From assembly GCA_902364065.1 (NCBI GenBank), contig CABJCJ010000025.1:1-40989 (forward strand): a stretch of 40,989 nt of DNA. Reading direction: 5' to 3'. Shown here one piece after another: positions 15,950 to 24,676 of the stretch. The stretch's first letter is position 1. Every line of letters begins with the position of its first letter. The notes below the pieces were generated by a model. It was not told the DNA's origin and did not search any database. It saw only the letters and a list, made by a program, of their open reading frames with translations. This DNA is from Veillonellaceae bacterium SB90. Lineage in GTDB: Bacteria; Bacillota; Negativicutes; Selenomonadales; Selenomonadaceae. The position numbers and the translations under genes are program-made.

Positions 15950-16876
15950 TCATCCCTGCTTCTTGGGAGCCTGCTGCGCCGCGTGGAAGGAGGCGAGCAC
16001 GTAATCGACATACGTCTGGATCAGGCGAATCTTCGGACTGTCCTTCTTGTAGATCAGGCAGGCATCCGTGCGCAGAGGCTTTACAAGCGGGTATATTCCC
16101 TGCCTGCAGCCCATCGTCTCGAGCAGCCGCTCCGGCAAAAGGGCGCCGGCAGGATTCTGCTGGCAGTAATACGCCATGGCGTACGGCGTCGAGAGGCGCG
16201 CTGCCGTATGCGGGCGCTTGCCCGCCCCCTTGCAGTACTGGACGATGGTATCGTTCATGATGAATTGTTTCGGATAGAGCACGACGGGAGACGCGAAGAT
16301 CGTGTCGACGGTGACGGGCTCCTGCGGCAGGTCGAGCAATGGTGCGTAATAGACGATGTTGTCCCAGCAGAAATGCTCGATGACGAGCTCCGCGGCCGGC
16401 ATCTCCGGCAGCAGATAGGAAGAGACGACGTCGAGCCTGTCGTCCATGAGCGCGCAGAAGAGCTGTTCGCGCTCGAGGTCGTAGACGTTGAAGCGGATTC
16501 GGCTGTTCTGCTCGCGGAAATGCGCGATGTGGCGGTTCATCTGGACGTCGCCGAGCGTCCGCAGGATGCCCACGTTGAGCTCCATCTGTTCGGCCCCCTC
16601 GGCTGTGCGCAGATCGTAGACGATCTTGTGGAGCTCCTCCATCCAGTCCCCGATGCGTGCGAGGAAGCGTTCCCCCGCCGGCGTCAGATGGCTGCCGCGC
16701 TTGGAACGCTGGATGAGCGTCACCCCGAGCGTCGCCTCGAGCTTCTTCATCTGCGCGCTGAAGGCCGACTGCGTGATATTCGCCTCTTTCGCCGCCTGCG
16801 TGAAGTTCTGTACCCGTCCATAGATGATAAAGCATTCCAGCTGGGAAATGCTCGGCAATTCTTCCATCATACTCAT
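15950..16876 (-). CDS. LysR-family transcriptional regulator
   Basis: A protein of 308 residues. Residues ~10-66 form the LysR winged helix: LECFIIYGRVQNFTQAAKEA, then ITQSAFSAQMKKLEATLGV and LIQRSKRGSHLTPAG. The remainder is the substrate-binding effector domain, beginning LNVGILRTLGDVQMNRHIAHF. The start is the ATG at 16874-16876, seven bases after GAGGAGG. An in-frame extension back to 17212 exists but has no RBS and crosses the gene's own promoter, so it is rejected. The gene is preceded by a promoter at 16917-16946 and followed, after ~230 bases, by a terminator. The target is unknown; the downstream MFS gene is the nearest candidate but is separately terminated. Confidence 0.92.
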   Translation of the reverse strand: MSMMEELPSISQLECFIIYGRVQNFTQAAKEANITQSAFSAQMKKLEATLGVTLIQRSKRGSHLTPAGERFLARIGDWMEELHKIVYDLRTAEGAEQMELNVGILRTLGDVQMNRHIAHFREQNSRIRFNVYDLEREQLFCALMDDRLDVVSSYLLPEMPAAELVIEHFCWDNIVYYAPLLDLPQEPVTVDTIFASPVVLYPKQFIMNDTIVQYCKGAGKRPHTAARLSTPYAMAYYCQQNPAGALLPERLLETMGCRQGIYPLVKPLRTDACLIYKKDSPKIRLIQTYVDYVLASFHAAQQAPKKQG

Positions 16877-16916
16877 GCGCGTCCTCCTCTGCCCGGTTCC
16901 ATGAAATATGTCCATT

Positions 16917-16946
16917 ATTGTATCAGAAACACAACAAAAAATGCAA
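16917..16946 (-). promoter_or_regulatory. Promoter of the LysR gene
   Basis: On the minus strand TTGCAT (16941-16946) and TACAAT (16917-16922) are separated by 18 bases, about 40 bases upstream of the LysR start codon. The region is AT-rich relative to its surroundings. Confidence 0.6.
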
Positions 16947-16996
16947 CTCATTTTCTCATGGCATTCCGTGCATCTTTCCAATGCCTCAGGGAAACG

Positions 16997-17027
16997 AAAA
17001 GGCCGGAACCTCAAGCGGGTTCCGGCC
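16997..17027 (-). terminator. Terminator downstream of the DEDDh exonuclease gene
   Basis: Perfect 10-bp stem GGCCGGAACC/GGTTCCGGCC with a seven-base loop; on the minus strand it is followed by TTTTCG. It lies ~240 bases beyond the exonuclease stop. The stretch 17028-17267 between them has no supported gene on either strand and is AT-richer than its flanks. It may be a 3' untranslated region or degraded sequence. Confidence 0.7.
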
Positions 17028-17267
17028 GTCATCTGCAACGAATGAAGGGCGCCAACTCCTGTCTCTATGACTCGTGGTTGGCGTTCAAGTCTTAGATCCT
17101 GACTGGAATTGGCAAGATAAATACCTTTCGGCAGCCAACCTATCCCCTTCGTATAATAGTATACGAAAAAGCGTCCGTTTAGTAAATACATTCCCATCGT
17201 ATTCCAGTACAAAATTCTTTGTAAATTCGCATAATAGGTGCGTGTTTGCCGCTGATAAGGAGCATTT

Positions 17268-18002
17268 TCAAGAATTTGTCATGCGTTTCAGGTAAGTATG
17301 GACGAGTTCCTGTCCGCCCCGGCGGGCCATGAGGTCGGGCAGCCATTCCGGCCTGCACGCGCCGAGCGTCAGGAGTTCCTGCAGCAGCACGTAGGAGCCG
17401 ACGGCATCGGCAAAGGCCCGGTGCTTCTTGCGGTTCTGCCAGCCGAAATACTCAAGCAGTACCTCGAGATTGTACTTGCGGTTCCGCGGCAGGAACTGCT
17501 GGGCGAGGCGCACAGTGTCGAGATAGCGCGGGTAAAAGCTGATTTCCGTGTGCTTGTCTCGATTGATGCGCAAAAGCGCCAGATTGATGCTCAAGAGGTC
17601 GTTGTCGCCGATGGCGTGGCCGACGACGATGTCGTCGGGCCTCACGAAATCCAGGAATTCCGGCAGGACCTCGGGAAGCGGCCGTTCGTGCTTGAGGTCT
17701 TCCTTGAGCAGCCCCGTCATGTCCTGCACCGTGCGGTTGATGAACGTCCGCGGGCAGCAGAGCCGCTGGAAGCATTCGACCGTATCGGTCGCAAGGTCCA
17801 GCCGCAGGGCGCCGATCTCGATGATGTCGTCGGGGAATGGCCCCGCGAGCTCCAGGTCGAACGATACGACGCCAGTTGGATGCAGCTTCGCCAGCTTGTC
17901 GCAGTGGATGGCCTGGGCCCGTATGGCCCGCTCGAGCTGCTTCTTGCGGCGGCGCTGCCGTTTGAGGCGCTCCTGTCTTGCTCTTTCCTTATCAGTTCTC
18001 AT
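17268..18002 (-). CDS. DEDDh 3'-5' exonuclease (DnaQ-like)
   Basis: A protein of 244 residues with a strongly basic N-terminal ~30 residues (ARQERLKRQRRRKKQLERA), then the exonuclease fold: Exo I VVSFDLELAG with the DxE pair (D49, E51), Exo II VVGHAIGDNDLL, and Exo III HRAFADAVGSY with H194 and D199. This is the acidic set of DnaQ-family exonucleases, which remove nucleotides from 3' ends of DNA or RNA using two metal ions. There is no polymerase domain, so it is a stand-alone nuclease; the basic tail probably binds nucleic acid. The ATG at 18000-18002 is preferred because AAAGGA lies seven bases upstream; the ATG six codons earlier lacks an RBS. It diverges from crcB across a 108-base gap. 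Confidence 0.88.
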   Translation of the reverse strand: MRTDKERARQERLKRQRRRKKQLERAIRAQAIHCDKLAKLHPTGVVSFDLELAGPFPDDIIEIGALRLDLATDTVECFQRLCCPRTFINRTVQDMTGLLKEDLKHERPLPEVLPEFLDFVRPDDIVVGHAIGDNDLLSINLALLRINRDKHTEISFYPRYLDTVRLAQQFLPRNRKYNLEVLLEYFGWQNRKKHRAFADAVGSYVLLQELLTLGACRPEWLPDLMARRGGQELVHTYLKRMTNS

Positions 18003-18035
18003 AATATTGTCCTTTGTCATGGTATGTCAAGGGAT

Positions 18036-18064
18036 TTGCCAAAGTCTCCCGCGGCGCGTATAAT
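18036..18064 (+). promoter_or_regulatory. Promoter of crcB
   Basis: TTGCCA (18036-18041), a 17-base spacer and a consensus TATAAT (18059-18064), 46 bases before the crcB start codon. I looked for a fluoride (crcB-motif) riboswitch in this short leader and did not see one. Confidence 0.75.
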
Positions 18065-18110
18065 GATACCGTTCCATTTCGCATGTTCCGCGTTTTATTC
18101 TGGAGGCCTT

Positions 18111-18509
18111 ATGCAAAATCTCTTACTCGTTTTCGTGGGCGGCGGCATCGGTGCCGTCTGCCGTTATCTGAGCACGACGAGCATCGGCGCGCTGTTTGGG
18201 ACAAACTTCCCGTTCGGCACGCTGTTCGTCAACACGCTCGGCAGCCTGCTCATGGGCTTCATCATGGGCATCCTGCTGCTCATTGCGGAGCGCACGGGTT
18301 CCCTCATGGCAGAGCCCATGCGCCTGCTCCTGACCGTCGGGTTCCTCGGCGGCTTCACGACGTTCTCGTCCTTCAGCCTCGAGACGGTGACGCTGCTGCA
18401 CGGCGGCAGCTTCCTGCTCGCGGGGCTCAACGTGCTCGCCAATGTCGTGCTGTCACTCGTGATGGCAGCGACCGGCCTTGTGCTCGCACGGTTGCTGCCC
18501 CTCTTTTAA
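18111..18509 (+). CDS. crcB: Fluoride exporter CrcB/Fluc
   Basis: A small membrane protein of 132 residues with four hydrophobic helices. Family marks are GGGIGAVCRYL (R19), FPFGTLFVNTLGSLLMG (N41) and VGFLGGFTTFSSFSLE (77-91), which holds the phenylalanine-box residues lining the fluoride path. Fluc channels work as antiparallel dual-topology dimers in the inner membrane and let fluoride leave the cell; a single gene of this kind fits a homodimer. The ATG has TGGAGG six bases upstream. A longer in-frame extension back to 17298 is an antisense shadow of the exonuclease gene. Only one copy is present here. No terminator is obvious in the 67 bases before the convergent GH84 gene. Confidence 0.93.
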   Translation: MQNLLLVFVGGGIGAVCRYLSTTSIGALFGTNFPFGTLFVNTLGSLLMGFIMGILLLIAERTGSLMAEPMRLLLTVGFLGGFTTFSSFSLETVTLLHGGSFLLAGLNVLANVVLSLVMAATGLVLARLLPLF

Positions 18510-18576
18510 GCGTTCCTGGAATCCTTGGGCACCAGAGCGCCATGAACATCATGCATGCTCGTTCTCGATGGATGAC

Positions 18577-20010
18577 TTACGGCAGGGCCAGGACGCGCTC
18601 GATGAAGGCGACGCCCGATGTTTCCGAAAGCCTTCCCATTCCTTCCTTTTCCTTGATGCTTCGGTACTGTGCCCGCAGGGAGCGGTGCAGGGCAAGGCGC
18701 TCGCCGCTTTGCCCTGCTTTTTTTGCGCGCAGAAGCGCAAGCGCCGTCTCGTCCGCCGCGAGGATGCGCCGGAACTGCAAAAGCTGCGGCCGGCATTCGT
18801 TGCGTACCTCCTTTGGCAGCTTTAGCTGCAGGCGGCGGCAGGAGGCCGAAAGTGCCTGGATCTCCTCTTCGGCGGCTGCAAACCGCTCTTCCGTCGCGCC
18901 AGACGGCCAGTCCTGCAGCAGTGCGTCGGTCTTTTGCCGCAGGGCCTCGCCATCCGGCCGCCCGATTTTTGCCCAGTCGTTCTCAAGGTGCTGCGAATGG
19001 TCGGCAAAGCGCGCCATGTCCTCGTGCAGCGGGCCGTACTGCTCGGCAATCGCCTGCTGCCAGGCCCGCTCGGGATCGTAATTCTGCGGATCGCGCGCAT
19101 ACGCTGCCCCCGTCGCGAGTGCGATCTTCGAGAGAGCTTCGTATTTCATCGGATTGAAGAAGATGGCCGGGATCTTCCTCCCGCGCGGCAGATCCGTCAC
19201 GGGCCCGAGGGCCAGCTTGCTCTCCATGTAATCGTTGACAGGATAATTCCACCAGATGCCAAGCGGCCGGCCGTAGAGCGCATCCGCCTGCTGCAGCTCG
19301 TCCTGCGTGATGCCCGACGGCACGACGCCCTCGCCCGTGTAGAGCACGAGGATATCCTTGCTCAGCGTCTTTGCAAATGCATCCGTATACGGCTTGCGCG
19401 CGCCGTCCGGCGTCACCATGTCCTGCCGATAGTATTCCGTCGGCACCGTCAGAAAGATGCCGAGATCCTTGTGGCGCGCCGCCATGTCCCGCCGGATATC
19501 GTTGAGGAACGCGGCCTGCCCGGCCCCGTCCCTGTCCTTGATGTCGTCAAAGAAGATGGCAAAATCGCGCACGCCGAGCTCGTACATGCGCGAGAGCTTC
19601 TCGAGCATGGCCGCGCGGTCTTTTTGACCCGCCTCGCCCGCAAAGGAGAGGTCGAGCCCGGGCGAAACGGCAAAGATGAAGCGCACCTTGTCGGCCTTCG
19701 CGCGCCGGACGAGCTGCGCGAGATCCTGCAGCTTGTCTACAGGGTACGGCTCACGCCAGCGCTCGCGGTGCCACGGGTCATCCTTCGGCGCGTAGATGTA
19801 GGCATTGAGCTGATGCGCGCGGCAGAAGTCGAGGATGTCGAGGCGCTGCGCTTCCTGCCAGGGCGTGCCGTAGAAGCCCTCGATGACGCCGCGCAGCGGG
19901 ATGGCCGCAGCCTCGCCGGCAGCAGGCATCATGACGAGCAAGGCAAGTCCTCCTGCTGCCAGCCGCCTGATCTGCGGCCATCTCCTCATCTTCGGCATCC
20001 TCATGCGCAT
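18577..20010 (-). CDS. Secreted GH84 beta-N-acetylglucosaminidase
   Basis: A protein of 477 residues with an N-terminal signal peptide (basic MRMRMPKMRRWPQIRR, hydrophobic core, cleavage probably near AAGEAAA, residue ~35). The catalytic domain starts at once: LRGVIEGFYGTPW (39-51), NAYIYAPKDDPWHRERWREP (69-88), and the catalytic aspartate pair in DFAIFFDDIKD (D155, D156). This order is diagnostic for GH84, which cleaves terminal beta-linked GlcNAc by substrate-assisted catalysis; known members act on O-GlcNAc, hyaluronan or mucin glycans. The C-terminal ~160 residues are helical, like the family's helical domain, and there are no added carbohydrate-binding modules. Periplasmic or surface glycan scavenging is inferred. 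RBS GGGAG lies just upstream; a promoter with a palindromic operator is at 20054-20082. Confidence 0.93.
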   Translation of the reverse strand: MRMRMPKMRRWPQIRRLAAGGLALLVMMPAAGEAAAIPLRGVIEGFYGTPWQEAQRLDILDFCRAHQLNAYIYAPKDDPWHRERWREPYPVDKLQDLAQLVRRAKADKVRFIFAVSPGLDLSFAGEAGQKDRAAMLEKLSRMYELGVRDFAIFFDDIKDRDGAGQAAFLNDIRRDMAARHKDLGIFLTVPTEYYRQDMVTPDGARKPYTDAFAKTLSKDILVLYTGEGVVPSGITQDELQQADALYGRPLGIWWNYPVNDYMESKLALGPVTDLPRGRKIPAIFFNPMKYEALSKIALATGAAYARDPQNYDPERAWQQAIAEQYGPLHEDMARFADHSQHLENDWAKIGRPDGEALRQKTDALLQDWPSGATEERFAAAEEEIQALSASCRRLQLKLPKEVRNECRPQLLQFRRILAADETALALLRAKKAGQSGERLALHRSLRAQYRSIKEKEGMGRLSETSGVAFIERVLALP

Positions 20011-20053
20011 CTGCTCCCTTCCCTGGCCCTTGCCTGCCTCTTAAAATAAAATA

Positions 20054-20082
20054 TATGTACAACTGTACATGCAATGAGTCAA
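20054..20082 (-). promoter_or_regulatory. GH84 promoter with 16-bp palindromic operator
   Basis: On the minus strand TTGACT (20077-20082), a 17-base spacer and TACATA (20054-20059). The perfect palindrome ATGTACA-AC-TGTACAT (20055-20070) covers the -10 box and the adjacent spacer, a classic repressor position. The shape suggests a GntR- or AraR-like dimer, perhaps sensing an amino sugar; the regulator is not in this window. Confidence 0.65.
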
Positions 20083-20134
20083 TGGTAAAAATTGTACTAA
20101 TTCTCCTTCTATTTTATCATATTCCCGGCCATTT

Positions 20135-20177
20135 AAAAAGGGCTCTCCGCAGCAGCCGGCTGCAGAGAGCCCTTTTC
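20135..20177 (-). terminator. Terminator of the Sel1-repeat gene
   Basis: Long stem AAAAGGGCTCTC-GCAGC / GCTGC-GAGAGCCCTTTT with one bulged base on each arm and a five-base loop. A-tract and T-tract on both sides mean it could act in both directions, but only the minus-strand gene ending at 20203 runs into it. Confidence 0.85.
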
Positions 20178-20202
20178 TCCGTCCATGTGAGGAACGTCAC
20201 CG

Positions 20203-22956
20203 TTATTTCCCCGGCTGCGGCAGCAGCACGAGATCGTTTAAAAGACTGCAGAATATCCGGTCTTCCTCCTGCTCGCCCTTGAAGCGGGCCAGCACGGTGC
20301 CCGTGGCGAGCTCCACGAGTTCTTCATCGCGATACTTCACCGGCCCCAGCTCGTCAAGCGAAACCCGGATGCCGAGGGAGCTGATGAACCGGCCATCCCC
20401 GGTGATCAGGAAGCCTTCCTCGCCCTGCCCCCAGAAGAGGGAATGCGTCGAATCGCAGAGCAGCATCACATCGCCCGGATTGACGCCCGCCCGCCGGCCA
20501 TAGGCCTTCATGGCCGTTTCAAGCGGCATGGACAGTTTTTCACCGAAATAGTAGAACTTGGCCTTTGCCATCTGGTCTTCCATGGCGGCCACGAGGCCGT
20601 CGATGCGATTCTCCAAAGGCACGCGTGCCTTGCGGCTTTCCCATTCCGCCCGGATGGCGGCCTGGTCCTCCGCCGTCTCAGCGGCCTTCACCGCCTGCCG
20701 GTAGAGGCGGCAGGCTTCTGCCAGATCAAACGCTGCCCTGTGCGCATCGGCGCAGAGCCCTGCGGCCTGCAGCAGGGCTTTCTGGCTGCCAGCTTCCATG
20801 GCTGCCCGGTAGTAGTCCATGGCTTCTTCGTCCTCGCCCTGCGCTTCCATCGCCCTGCCAAGCAAAAGTCCGAGTACCCGGATCTTTTCTGCGGCACCCG
20901 GGTGGTTCTCCTCAAGGGCCCGCTGGTAGTTCTGCCAGGCCTGCTGCACGTCCGCGAGGGCCTGTGCGCCCGTCTCCGCAGCGGCCTTTGCTTCCCACTG
21001 CTGGCCCGCGGCAAACGCGAGCGCCCCGATGGCCGGCCCCGCGGCTTCATACCCGCAGGACTGCGCCTTATCGTAGCATGCCGCAGCCATGGCCTTATTT
21101 ACTTTCACGCCCCTGCCCTGCTCGATCATCTGGCCCAGATGGAAGTAAGCCGCACCTTCGCCCTCTGCTGCCAGCTTCTTGTACCAGTCAAGAGCCTCGG
21201 CGTATTTCCCCTGTGCCTCAAGTTCTTTGCCTCCCTCAGCAGCGAGTCTCCTGTAGGCAGCGCACTGCTCGTTCTTGTTCGCCTTGAGCGTCTGGTAGAG
21301 CGCCCAGCCTGCTTCCCGCTTGCCCAGTACGGCCGCTTCCACGAGGGACCACTGCGCATCTTCCTTTTGCCCTGCTGCCGCCTGCAGTCTGCCCGCCTGC
21401 CAGGCACCTTCCGCACTGCCCATCTCCGCGGCCAGCCGGAAGGCCGGAAGCGCACGCTCGTTGTCGCCTGCAAGGAGCGCAGCCTGCCCCTGCCGGAGGC
21501 TCTGCTTCTGGGTATCCTGCGCCCAGGCTTCCGCCGCGCCGGTGAATTTCACCAGATGGAAGTGGACATGCTGCGCGTCCCAGGCCGTTGCTTCCGGATA
21601 ATCAAGGTCCAGGACCACCTGCTCATCCATGCCCCAGAAGTCCACGTCCCGGGCCTCGGCGGGAATCCAGTAGGTGCCGGCGGCCAGCGCGACATCCACA
21701 TGCGGATCATCCTTTCCGCAGACGATCTGCGGCAGGTCCCGGAGCCTGATCAGGAGCGCCAGGAGCATCGCCGGGCCGCATACCGGATACATCCGCCGGC
21801 GCAGGAAGGAGGGCTTCCAGTCTGGATAACGGAAATCCGCCGGGACGTTCCGATCGGATACGCACCCGGCCCAGACGGACTGAGCCAGGCGGAGTTCCGC
21901 ACCTTCGGCCGCGGCGATGCCAAACACATCTCTTGCGGCAGATGGCTCAAGCGCCAGCAAAGCCTGATAGACGGGCAGCGTGTCCCCCGTAACCTCCAGA
22001 CAGCTGCAGAGACCGCTCATTGCCTCTGCTTTTCCGATTTTCCCGTCGGCGAGGCGCGTCAGGAGGTTCTGGCGCCGGCTCGCCGCCTTGTCCGTCTCAA
22101 ACGACACGCGCGGCAGATTGCACTCCTCCACCAGCAGCCTGTCGACCTCCGCGAAGAGGTCACTCAGGCAGACCTCGTTGATGAAGTCATACGCCATGGC
22201 CGGATAATCCCGCTTGGCGCTGCGTTCCCGGATGAAATCCTCGAGCCGGCGGGAATAAGACTGGCCCGTGACGCTGCGCCCGAGCGAGCTTATGGCATCC
22301 TGCGCCGTGTTCATCAGCGACGCTTTGATCGTGCCCGTGATGGCGCCCGTGATGCCGAAGCCGCCGCCCCGCCAGCTCGCCTTGTCGGCCATCTTTTCCA
22401 CCGCCAGGTCCTTCTCGTACGCCTCGATCGCCGCCCGATCCTCCAGCATGGCCTTCACGAGAGATGTCGACGCGATGGAATCATCGAGCCGGTCCCAGAG
22501 GTCCTGCTTCGTCACGTAATCGATGTGATGGCCGATGAGGAGATCGACGGCCTGTTCAAAGAGCGGGTCACAGACGGTCATGCAGTACTTGAGCACCTGC
22601 GCCGAGAACTCCACGGGATTCTCCACCGCATGTTCCTTCAGGTGCCGGTCGATCTCATGCCGGGCCAGCATGGCGATGCGCGTCCCCTCCCGGTTGAACG
22701 GCGCCCAGAGCTGGTTGTAAAGCGCCGTAGCCCGCGGCAGGTCCACCGGATATTTCCCTAGGACCGTGAAATGGCTGCCCGGGATATCGGGGAGCGGCTT
22801 CTTTTCAAGAGCCGGTGCCGGCATCTCCATCGCCGGCTCTTCGGAGGCAGCAGGCGCTGCCTCTTCCTCGCCAAGCCCTTCCGGGACCTTTGCCCCGCAG
22901 TTAAAGCAGAATTTAGCGTGATCCGGCAGCTTCGTGCCGCATTTCATGCAAAACAT
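20203..22956 (-). CDS. Zinc-ribbon / Sel1-repeat protein with a PH-like C-terminus
   Basis: A protein of 917 residues. It opens MFCMKCGTKLPDHAKFCFNC, a CxxC-x13-CxxC zinc ribbon, then an Ala/Pro/Glu-rich linker (about 35-55). Residues ~60-430 are a helical domain I do not recognise. From ~490 to 770 come TPR/Sel1-type helical repeats (for example AYFHLGQMIEQGRGVKVNKA and WYKKLAAEGE). The last ~130 residues include DVMLLCDSTHSLFWGQGEEG then LITGDGRFIS, resembling a small bacterial PH-like domain. No signal peptide or membrane segment, so it is probably a cytoplasmic scaffold. The ATG at 22954-22956 has AGAGGG seven bases upstream. It is transcribed alone, diverging from the AsmA-like gene, and ends at a strong terminator. 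No enzymatic role can be assigned. Confidence 0.75.
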   Translation of the reverse strand: MFCMKCGTKLPDHAKFCFNCGAKVPEGLGEEEAAPAASEEPAMEMPAPALEKKPLPDIPGSHFTVLGKYPVDLPRATALYNQLWAPFNREGTRIAMLARHEIDRHLKEHAVENPVEFSAQVLKYCMTVCDPLFEQAVDLLIGHHIDYVTKQDLWDRLDDSIASTSLVKAMLEDRAAIEAYEKDLAVEKMADKASWRGGGFGITGAITGTIKASLMNTAQDAISSLGRSVTGQSYSRRLEDFIRERSAKRDYPAMAYDFINEVCLSDLFAEVDRLLVEECNLPRVSFETDKAASRRQNLLTRLADGKIGKAEAMSGLCSCLEVTGDTLPVYQALLALEPSAARDVFGIAAAEGAELRLAQSVWAGCVSDRNVPADFRYPDWKPSFLRRRMYPVCGPAMLLALLIRLRDLPQIVCGKDDPHVDVALAAGTYWIPAEARDVDFWGMDEQVVLDLDYPEATAWDAQHVHFHLVKFTGAAEAWAQDTQKQSLRQGQAALLAGDNERALPAFRLAAEMGSAEGAWQAGRLQAAAGQKEDAQWSLVEAAVLGKREAGWALYQTLKANKNEQCAAYRRLAAEGGKELEAQGKYAEALDWYKKLAAEGEGAAYFHLGQMIEQGRGVKVNKAMAAACYDKAQSCGYEAAGPAIGALAFAAGQQWEAKAAAETGAQALADVQQAWQNYQRALEENHPGAAEKIRVLGLLLGRAMEAQGEDEEAMDYYRAAMEAGSQKALLQAAGLCADAHRAAFDLAEACRLYRQAVKAAETAEDQAAIRAEWESRKARVPLENRIDGLVAAMEDQMAKAKFYYFGEKLSMPLETAMKAYGRRAGVNPGDVMLLCDSTHSLFWGQGEEGFLITGDGRFISSLGIRVSLDELGPVKYRDEELVELATGTVLARFKGEQEEDRIFCSLLNDLVLLPQPGK

Positions 22957-23192
22957 AGTCAAGCCCTCTTCCGTTCAAAAGTCTGTCGTTATCGTAAAAG
23001 TTCGCCATCCGATTTCCGAAATCCTGCTGCTGCTGAACTGGAAACGTCGGGGAAACCTTTCGGGAAAATTTTGACACGGCCGGCAAAAGCGAGATGAAAA
23101 TCCGGCGCCTGCATGGTACAATAAGGAAGGATTCATTTGATGCTGCAAACCAAATGACCCGTACCAATACTGAAACACAAGGAAGGGATATT

Positions 23193-24662
23193 ATGTCACT
23201 GCCTTTTTTCTCCGGCAGCCCCGGTGCGCTGCTGACGCTGCGGCGGAAACGCTGGCTGCGCCGCGCCTGCCTGCTGCTGCTCGCGCTCATCGCCCTGCTG
23301 CTCATTTTCCTTGAGGTCCTCTCGCGCGGCGCGGCCATGATCTTCAACCGCGCCATGGAGGACCAGGATATGCTGCGCGGCACGATCACCGTCGACCGCA
23401 TGATCTCCGATATCACGGGCCACGTCTACTTCGACAATCTTGCCTGGTACGACCCGGACGGCAACCCCATCCTCACGATCCCGAGCGGCGATTTCCGCGT
23501 CAATGTCTGGGATGTCTTGACGAAGAACTTCAAATCGACGACCATCGAGGAACTCAACGTCAACAACGCCGCCATCTCCGTCCACCTCAACGACAAGATG
23601 CAGATGGATTTCGTGCGGCCTTCGCCCGACCTCGACAAGGTCAGGGACGCCGATGACGACGACTGGCGCAACAAGGTCAGCCTCGATTCGCTCAACGAGG
23701 AGCAGCGCCGCGCCGTCGGCGACTGGCGCCGCCAGAAGCGCCAGCAGAAGATGCAGAAGAACTGGCAGAATTTCAACCGGGCCGGCCGGCGCATCCGCAT
23801 CAAGCTCAACGCCCACGACTGCCGCATGGAGGTCTTTTACCGCGACCGCCATTACCTCATGAATCACGTCCAGATTGCCGTGAACGGCGATACCGACAAG
23901 GATATGGAGCTCGCGCTTTCCATCGGCGGCTTCGGCGGCACGATGATCGGCGATGCCATCGCGCTGAACGGCAAGGTCGATTTCACCAGCCAGCCGGAGC
24001 CGACGTGTGACCTTGCGCTCGTGCTCTACCAGATCGATCCTTCGTCGCTGGGCTTCGGCATGAACATCCACGACAAGATGACGCTCTCCACGTACTTCAC
24101 GGGCCCGGTGTCCCACCCCATCGGCACGGGCACGGTGCATATGGACCAGCTCCACATCCCGGCACTCTACTTCACGAATGTCGACGGCAGCGTCTACTAT
24201 GAGAATTCGCTGCTCTCGTTCCGCGATGTCACGGCCAACGTCTACGACGGGGATCTGGCGGCCTACGGGGATTACGACCTCGACACGCGCGTCTACCATC
24301 TCTACGGCCACGGCACGAATCTCGACACGGGCATCGCGCTGCCCAAGAGCCGCCTGCACTGCCGCGTCGAGATGGATCTCGCCATCGAATCGAAGGGCTC
24401 GGCCAAGAAAACCGTATCGTCGGGCTCCTTCACGTCGGGGCCCGGCCAGTACCGGCGCATCCCGTTTGAGAGCATCAGCGGCCGCTTCACGGATGAATAC
24501 CGCGACCTGCATTTCTACGATGTCGCCATCGCGTTCAGCGGCTTCCGCGTCACCACGGACGCCCTGCGCATCAAGGACAACAAGCTCATGCTCAACCCCA
24601 TTCACCTGACGGATCTTTCCGGCCGCACCATCTACACGTACGACCCCGAAAAAGGACTTTGA
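23193..24662 (+). CDS. AsmA-like envelope protein
   Basis: A protein of 489 residues with a basic N-terminus (TLRRKRWLRRA), one transmembrane helix (about 25-43, LLLLALIALLLIFLEVL) and a large extracytoplasmic region rich in short beta strands. Repeating strand patterns (GKVDFTSQPEPTCDLALVL, GTVHMDQLHIPALYFTNVDG) resemble AsmA/TamB-like bridge proteins, which in diderms move lipids between the membranes or support outer-membrane assembly. A highly charged stretch at ~155-215 (DADDDDWRNK, then RRQKRQQKMQKNWQNF) interrupts the strands. The start is the ATG at 23193 with GGAAGGGA just upstream; the longer frame from 23094 lacks a site. It precedes an EamA permease by 14 bases, so the two are probably cotranscribed. 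Its presence supports an organism with an outer membrane. Confidence 0.7.
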   Translation: MSLPFFSGSPGALLTLRRKRWLRRACLLLLALIALLLIFLEVLSRGAAMIFNRAMEDQDMLRGTITVDRMISDITGHVYFDNLAWYDPDGNPILTIPSGDFRVNVWDVLTKNFKSTTIEELNVNNAAISVHLNDKMQMDFVRPSPDLDKVRDADDDDWRNKVSLDSLNEEQRRAVGDWRRQKRQQKMQKNWQNFNRAGRRIRIKLNAHDCRMEVFYRDRHYLMNHVQIAVNGDTDKDMELALSIGGFGGTMIGDAIALNGKVDFTSQPEPTCDLALVLYQIDPSSLGFGMNIHDKMTLSTYFTGPVSHPIGTGTVHMDQLHIPALYFTNVDGSVYYENSLLSFRDVTANVYDGDLAAYGDYDLDTRVYHLYGHGTNLDTGIALPKSRLHCRVEMDLAIESKGSAKKTVSSGSFTSGPGQYRRIPFESISGRFTDEYRDLHFYDVAIAFSGFRVTTDALRIKDNKLMLNPIHLTDLSGRTIYTYDPEKGL

Positions 24663-24676
24663 GAAAGGATGATACC

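Noticed and set aside
16877..17212. N-terminal extension of the LysR regulator to 420 residues
   Set aside because: It has no RBS, crosses the LysR promoter and a terminator, and the helix-turn-helix begins right after the ATG at 16876.
18003..18110. Possible fluoride riboswitch before crcB
   Set aside because: The leader is only ~50 bases from the predicted transcript start and lacks the conserved GGNGAUGG-type segments and pseudoknot pairing I would expect.
20443..22761. Plus-strand open frame of 772 codons
   Set aside because: It lies exactly antisense to the zinc-ribbon/Sel1 gene. Its translation is rich in Arg, His and Pro with no motif or RBS; it is a GC-rich shadow.
23071..23122. Promoter of the AsmA-like gene from TTGACA (23071) and TACAAT (23117)
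   Set aside because: The two boxes are 40 bases apart and neither has a partner at 16-18 bases, so I could not assign a promoter with confidence.
23196..24605. Minus-strand open frame of 469 codons
   Set aside because: Antisense shadow of the AsmA-like gene; strongly biased composition and no start signals.
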